64,000 nt of DNA from Muricea muricata (taxonomy: Eukaryota; Cnidaria; Anthozoa; Malacalcyonacea; Plexauridae), in the NCBI GenBank assembly GCA_963855995.1, contig OY979716.1, positions 55,953,907 to 56,017,906 on the forward strand. Reading direction: 5' to 3'. Every line of letters begins with the position of its first letter. The first letter of the stretch is position 1. Below the pieces are notes generated by a model. That model was not told where the DNA came from. It searched no databases and was given only the letters and a program-made list of their open reading frames with translations. Shown here piece by piece: positions 58,503-64,000 of this stretch. Position numbers and translations under genes: made by a program.

Positions 58503-59310
58503 TAATTTGCTAAATTGCATGCGTGGTTATGCATAAGCTAACTCAAATTAATTAATTAACAAAATAATACCATATTATATTTTCCTTATATCTAAGAAAA
58601 TCCTGTCTCTAAAGTTTCTCGTCTTCTAATTAAGCTTCACCTACCATTTTTTATTCCGAAACACCTGCATTCTTGAGATGAATAGATGTGTGCAGCTTAG
58701 CTTGCTTGTTTCCTGGTGTCATGCTTAGCACTTTTGACTTTTAATCCAAGAATCCAAATTGAAATCTTGGCAGTATATGCTATTATTTTGTACTTTTTGC
58801 CGCTTGATTCCGTAAAAATACTTTAAACTCGTGCCCGGCTTACTTCTCAAGCGCTATTATTCTCGCCTAGTTTGGGAGAAGTCACGCTTCGGTTCCCGTA
58901 CAATCCCATGATTTAGCCTATTCAAAAAGTTTGAAAACGAAGCACGATTAAACTATTTTGTTTCTGGCAAACAAATGTCCACAAGCGTGCTATTTTCTTC
59001 CGTCATACATAAAAATTTCATCACGGTTCCATTTGCGGAAATCAGACAACTTGATGTTGATATAGAAGTGTTATACCATATGATTCCTGCATTGTTGCAA
59101 ATGTTCTGGTTGTTCGAAGCGCATTATTGGAAAACATACAAAAGAGAAAATACAGTATGGAACAGGCCTGTAATAAAAAGCAAGACCGATAAAAGGAAAT
59201 ATACTTGAAACAAAGCATGAAAAAGTTTGACTTTCACATTTGAAACAGCGAAAACTTAATTCTTTTTATTCATCCACATGAAACTACTACTCAATTCAAA
59301 ATTACTTCCT

Positions 59311-59383
59311 TGGTCTGTGTGAGGATCGAACTCACGACATTGGCGTTATTAGCACCACGCTCTTCCTACTGAGCTAACAGACC
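59311..59383 (-). tRNA. tRNA-Ile(AAT)
   Basis: A20 form. Confidence 0.97.
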
Positions 59384-59814
59384 GACCATTCCAAATGCTT
59401 AGATAAAACGTTATTGTTGTAATCCAAGCACTGAAAATTTTCTCTTGTTTCGTATCAATTTCACTCAGTCACAAATTCAAAACGAATTTAAATTAGTATC
59501 AATCAATTTATGTGTAGACTTCTCGTTTTTGCAGGAGAGCCACTGCATGTGTAATAGTATTAACAGCATGTTTGCCATTTGGTATAATTCAAACTATGGT
59601 TCTAGTACGATTACCTAATTCTAGAAAAAGTTAAAATTAGCTGGGGAAATCTGTAATGAATTTGTAGACAACCCTTCATCGAAGGTACGACAATTACATC
59701 ATCTTCTAGAACGAATTTTTCTAGAAAAAATTAATTTCTCCAGCACTGGTGAGCAATGTAGTCAATATAAACATTCTCAATAGCAATTTTTAAAAAAGAA
59801 CAAGAGGAAGAAAA

Positions 59815-59838
59815 CGTCCCTGGATGGATTTGAACCAT

Positions 59839-59871
<33 letters not shown>

Positions 59872-59888
59872 CATTGCGCCACAGAGAC
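59815..59888 (-). tRNA. tRNA-Asn(GTT)
   Basis: Same sequence as the unit 1 gene. Confidence 0.97.
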
Positions 59889-60017
59889 TTTCGCAAGATG
59901 TGAAAGTGCAGGTCACGTGCAAGATTAATCAAATGCCTTGCAAGATATGGACATATAGTTTAGACCTCAATGAACTGAAATGCTGGTGTAACTAAGCACG
60001 TGGTAAAAAAATATAAG

Positions 60018-60089
60018 TAGCAGAGAGTGGTTTCGATCCACCGACCTCTGGGTTATGGGCCCAGCACGCTTCCACTGCGCCACTCTGCT
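60018..60089 (-). tRNA. Initiator tRNA-Met(CAT)
   Basis: Same sequence as the unit 1 gene. Confidence 0.97.
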
Positions 60090-60892
60090 TGATTTGCTAA
60101 ATTGCATGCGTGGTTATGCATAAGCTAACTCAAATTAATTAATTAACAAAATAATACGATATTATATTTTCCTTATATCTAAGAAAATCCTATCTCTAAT
60201 GTTTCTCGTCTTCTAATTAAGCTTCACCTACCATTTTTTATTCCGAAACACCTGCATTCTTGAGATGAATAGATGTGTGCAGCTTGCTGGTTTCCTGGTG
60301 TCATGCTTAGCACTTTTGACTTTTAATCCAAGAATCCAAATTGAAATCTTGGCAGTAAATGCTATTATTTTGTACTTTTTGCCGCTTGATTCCGTAAAAA
60401 TACTTTAAACTCGTGCCCGGCTTACTTCTCAAGCGCTATTATTCTCGCCTAGTTTTGGAGAAGTCACGCTTCGGTTCCCGTACAATCCCATGATTTAGCC
60501 TATTCAAAAAGTTTGAAAACGAAGCACGATTAAACTATTTTGTTTCTGGCAAACAAATGTCCACAAACGTGCTATTTTCTTCCGTCATACATAAAAATTT
60601 CATCACGGTTCCATTTGCGGAAATCAGATAACTTGATGTTGATATAGAAGTGTTATACCATATGATTCCTGCATTGTTGCAAATGTTCTGGTTGTTCGAA
60701 GCGCATTATTGGAAAACATACAAAAGAGAAAATACAGTATGGAACAGGCCTGTAATAAAAAGCAAGACCGATAAAAAGAAATATACTTGAAAAAAAGCAT
60801 GAAAAAGTTTGACTTTCACATTTGAAACAGCGAAAACTTAATTCTTTTTATTCATCCACACGAAACTACTACTCAATTCAAAATTACTTCCT

Positions 60893-60965
60893 TGGTCTGT
60901 GTGAGGATCAAACTCACGACATTGGCGTTATTAGCACCACGCTCTACCTACTGAGCTAACAGACC
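60893..60965 (-). tRNA. tRNA-Ile(AAT), C56 lost
   Basis: T-loop C56U as in unit 2. Confidence 0.85.
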
Positions 60966-61396
60966 AACCATTTCAAATGTGTAGATAAAACGTTATTGTT
61001 GTAATCCAAGCACTGAAAATTTTCTCTTGTTTCGTATCAATTTCACTCAGTCACAAATTCAAAACGAATTTAAATTAGTATCAATCAATTTATGTGTAGA
61101 CTTCTCGTTTTTGCAGGAGAGATACTGCATGTGTAATAGTATTAACAGCATGTTTGCCATTTGGTATAATTCAAACTATGGTTCCAGTACGATTACCTAA
61201 TTCTAGAAAAAGTTAAAATTAGCTGGGGAAATCTGTAATGAATTTGTAGACAACCCTTCATCGAAGGTACGACAATTACATCATCTTCTAGAACGAATTT
61301 TTCTAGAAAAAATTAATTTCTCCAGCACTGGTGAGCAATGTAGTCAATATAACCATTCTCAATAGCAATTTTTAAAAAAGAACAAGAGGAAGAAAA

Positions 61397-61420
61397 CGTC
61401 CCTGGATGGATTTGAACCAT

Positions 61421-61453
<33 letters not shown>

Positions 61454-61470
61454 CATTGCGCCACAGAGAC
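61397..61470 (-). tRNA. tRNA-Asn(GTT)
   Basis: Same sequence as the unit 1 gene. Confidence 0.97.
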
Positions 61471-61599
61471 TTTCGCAAGATGTGAAAGTGCAAGTCACGT
61501 GCAAGATTAATCAAATGCCTTGCAAGATATGGACATATAGTTTAGACCTCAATGAACTGAAATGCTGGTGTAACTAAGCACGTGGTAAAAAAATTTAAG

Positions 61600-61671
61600 T
61601 AGCAGAGAGTGGTTTCGATCCACCGACCTCTGGGTTATGGGCCCAGCACGCTTCCACTGCGCCACTCTGCT
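61600..61671 (-). tRNA. Initiator tRNA-Met(CAT)
   Basis: Same sequence as the unit 1 gene. Confidence 0.97.
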
Positions 61672-62479
61672 TAATTTGCTAAATTGCATGCGTGGTTATG
61701 CATAAGCTAACTCAAATTAATTAATTAACAAAATAATACGATATTATATTTTCCTTATATCTAAGAAAATCCTGTCTCTAAAGTTTCTCGTCTTCTAATT
61801 AAGCTTCACCTACCATTTTTTATTCCGAAACACCTGCATTCTTGAGATGAATAGATGTGTGCAGCTTAGCTTGCTTGTTTCCTGGTGTCATGCTTGGCAC
61901 TTTTGACTTTTAATCCAAGAATCCAAATTGAAATCTTGGCAGTATATGCTATTATTTTGTACTTTTTGCCGCTTGATTCCGTAAAAATACTTTAAACTCG
62001 TGCCCGGCTTACTTCTCAAGCGCTATTATTCTCGCCTAGTTTGGGAGAAGTCACGCTTCGGTTCCCGTACAATCCCATGATTTAGCCTATTCAAAAAGTT
62101 TGAAAACGAAGCACGATTAAACTATTTTGTTTCTGGCAAACAAATGTCCACAAACGTGCTATTTTCTTCCGTCATACATAAAAATTTCATCACGGTTCCA
62201 TTTGCGGAAATCAGACAACTTGATGTTGATATAGAAGTGTTATACCATATGATTCCTGCATTGTTGCAAATGTTCTGGTTGTTCGAAGCGCATTATTGGA
62301 AAACATACAAAAGAGAAAATACAGTATGGAACAGGCCTGTAATAAAAAGCAAGACCGATAAAAGGTAATATACTTGAAACAAAGCATGAAAAAGTTTGAC
62401 TTTCACATTTGAAACAGCGAAAACTTAATTCTTTTTATTCATCCACACGAAACTACTACTCAATTCAAAATTACTTCCT

Positions 62480-62552
62480 TTGTCTGTGTGAGGATCGAAC
62501 TCACAACATTGGCATTATTAGCACCACGCTCTACCTACTGAGCTAACAGACC
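62480..62552 (-). tRNA. tRNA-Ile(AAT), acceptor end mismatch
   Basis: C72A, C39U and C48U as in unit 7. Confidence 0.85.
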
Positions 62553-62983
62553 GACCATTCCAAATGCTTAGATAAAACGTTATTGTTGTAATCCAAGCAC
62601 TGAAAATTTTCTCTTGTTTCGTATCAATTTCACTCAGTCACAAATTCAAAACGAATTTGAATTAGTATCAATCAATTTATGTGTAGACTTCTCGTTTTTG
62701 CAGGAGAGCCACTGCATGTGTAATAGTATTAACAGCATGTTTGCCATTTGGTGTAATTCAAACTATGGTTCTAGTACGATTACCTAATTCTAGAAAAAGT
62801 TAAAATTAGCTGGGGAAATCTGTAATGAATTTGTAGACAACCCTTCATCGAAGGTACGACAATTACATCATCTTCTAGAACGAATTCTTCTAGAAAAAAT
62901 TAAGTTCTCCAGCACTGGTGAGCAATGTAGTCAATATAACCATTCTCCATAGCAATTTTTAAAAAAGAACAAGAGGAAGAAAA

Positions 62984-63007
62984 CGTCCCTGGATGGATTT
63001 GAACCAT

Positions 63008-63040
<33 letters not shown>

Positions 63041-63057
63041 CATTGCGCCATAGAGAC
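62984..63057 (-). tRNA. tRNA-Asn(GTT), A7-C66 mismatch
   Basis: G7A as in unit 7. Confidence 0.9.
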
Positions 63058-63186
63058 TTTCGCAAGATGTGAAAGTGCAGGTCACGTGCAAGATTAATCA
63101 AATGCCTTGCAAGATATGGACATATAGTTTAGACCTCAATGAACTGAAATGCTGGTGTAACTAAGCACGTGGTAAAAAAATTTAAG

Positions 63187-63258
63187 TAGCAGAGAGTGGT
63201 TTCGATCCACCGACCTCTGGGTTATGGGCCCAGCACGCTTCCACTGCGCCACTCTGCT
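63187..63258 (-). tRNA. Initiator tRNA-Met(CAT)
   Basis: Same sequence as the unit 1 gene. Confidence 0.97.
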
Positions 63259-63425
63259 TAATTTGCTAAATTGCATGCGTGGTTATGCATAAGCTAACTC
63301 AAATTAATTAATTAACAAAATAATACGATATTATATTTTCCTTATATCTAAGAAAATCCTGTCTCTAAAGTTTCTCGTCTTCTAATTAAGCTTCACCTGC
63401 CATTTTTTATTCCGAAACACCTGCA

Positions 63426-64000
63426 TTCTTGAGATGAATAGATGTGTGCAGCTTAGCTTGCTGGTTTCCTGGTGTCATGCTTAGCACTTTTGACTTTTAA
63501 TCCAAGAATCCAAATTGAAATCTTGGCAGTAAATGCTATTATTTTGTACTTTTTGCCGCTTGATTCCGTAAAAATACTTTAAACTCGTGCCCGGCTTACT
63601 TCTCAAGCGCTATTATTCTCGCCTAGTTTGGGAGAAGTCACGCTTCGGTTCCCGTACAATCCCATGATTTAGCCTATTCAAAAAGTTTGAAAACGAAGCA
63701 CGATTAAACTATTTTGTTTCTGGCAAACAAATGTCCACAAACGTGCTATTTTCTTCCGTCATACATAAAAATTTCATCACGGTTCCATTTGCGGAAATCA
63801 GACAACTTGATGTTGATATAGAAGTGTTATACCATATGATTCCTGCATTGTTGCAAATGTTCTGGTTGTTCGAAGCGCATTATTGGAAAACATACAAAAG
63901 AGAAAATACAGTATGGAACAGGCCTGTAATAAAAAGCAAGACCGATAAAAGGAAATATACTTGAAACAAAGCATGAAAAAGTTTGACTTTCACATTTGAA
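63426..64000. repeat. Repeat unit 41 (partial, probably type E)
   Basis: The first 575 bp of a long-headed unit. It ends before its tRNA-Ile. It follows a type D unit ending in CCTGCCAT, as the E units 8, 16 and 27 do, but the E-specific AACTTAGTTC marker lies just beyond the window. Confidence 0.9.

Larger units (their letters stand above)
57083..58669. repeat. Repeat unit 37 (type G, 1,587 bp)
   Basis: Same markers as unit 10. Confidence 0.97.
58670..60256. repeat. Repeat unit 38 (type A, 1,587 bp)
   Basis: Same markers as units 4 and 24. Confidence 0.97.
60257..61838. repeat. Repeat unit 39 (type B with TTTTGG, 1,582 bp)
   Basis: Same markers as unit 25. Confidence 0.97.
52327..63425. 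repeat. Seven-unit duplicated block, copy 2 (11,099 bp)
   Basis: Units 34-40 repeat I-J'-F'-G-A-B-D with the TAGTTTTGGAG marker in unit 39. I noticed one private difference, an A in the tRNA-Ile anticodon loop of unit 35. The match probably continues into partial unit 41 beyond the window. Confidence 0.88.
61839..63425. repeat. Repeat unit 40 (type D, 1,587 bp)
   Basis: Same markers as unit 7. Confidence 0.97.
1..64000. repeat. Tandem array of 1,582/1,587-bp units each with three tRNA genes
   Basis: The same unit recurs head to tail with no interruption from the first to the last base: 40 complete copies and a 575-bp partial one. Unit starts are counted here from the TTCTTGAG motif at position 1, which is an arbitrary phase. 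Lengths are only 1,582 bp (9 of the complete units: 1, 2, 5, 6, 13, 14, 21, 25, 31, 35 and 39 are the short-headed ones, 11 in all) or 1,587 bp (the rest), the difference being one or two copies of AGCTT about 33 bp into the unit. Copies differ at only a few dozen sites. Neither array edge is inside the window, so the true copy number is higher than 40. Confidence 0.99.

Noticed and set aside
1..64000. CRISPR array or bacterial origin
   Set aside because: The period is about 1.6 kb, the repeats contain eukaryote-type tRNA genes without encoded CCA, and no cas-like or other bacterial genes are present.

Overview
The whole 64-kb window is one uninterrupted head-to-tail array. A unit of 1,582 or 1,587 bp (the difference is a 5-bp AGCTT duplication near the unit start as phased here) is repeated 40 full times plus a partial 41st, and the array runs off both ends. 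Each full unit carries three tRNA genes, all on the minus strand. In the direction of transcription they are initiator tRNA-Met(CAT), tRNA-Asn(GTT) and tRNA-Ile(AAT), giving 120 tRNA genes in the window. In every one the anticodon lies 37-39 bases above the low-coordinate end of the gene. I see no credible protein gene, rRNA, snRNA, transposon or CRISPR array.

The organism is a eukaryote and most likely a metazoan. The initiator begins AGCAGAG, has an A1-U72 pair, a GGG/CCC anticodon stem, the CCCAUAA anticodon loop and an A54-containing T loop. No gene encodes CCA. Each tRNA has internal A and B boxes and a downstream T-run typical of RNA polymerase III. The DNA is AT-rich. I cannot name the species.

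Layout of a unit, using unit 1: an 803-bp tRNA-free stretch lies between iMet and the Ile gene of the next unit, including positions 1-636 of unit 1. It contains a nearly invariant block of about 200 bp with a small hairpin, and a 77-codon ORF that I reject as coding. Then come tRNA-Ile (637-709), a 431-bp spacer with three TTCTAGAA palindromes, tRNA-Asn (1141-1214), a 129-bp spacer with two CACGTG motifs, and tRNA-iMet (1344-1415) followed by an AT-rich tail.

Units are not identical. Shared single-base markers sort them into types that I label A-L, and the order is I-short,B,C,A,A-short,B,D,E,F,G,H,I,J,B,D,E,F,G,H,I,J',F',G,A,B,D,E,K,L,I2,J',G,H,I,J',F',G,A,B,D,E. This reveals higher-order repeats: an 8-unit block of 12,686 bp (B-D-E-F-G-H-I-J) occurs twice in a row at 7921-33292, and a 7-unit block (I-J'-F'-G-A-B-D, 11,099 bp) at 30124-41222 recurs 22,203 bp downstream at 52327-63425. 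Multi-unit duplication or unequal exchange is therefore shaping the array.

The tRNA genes are not uniformly intact. In two units the tRNA-Ile has an AAC (valine) anticodon. Five Ile copies have lost the invariant C56, four units carry linked acceptor-stem lesions in both Ile and Asn, and eight iMet copies have a changed C61. The array probably supplies a large dose of these three tRNAs while individual copies drift. That is inference; the sequence shows only the genes.
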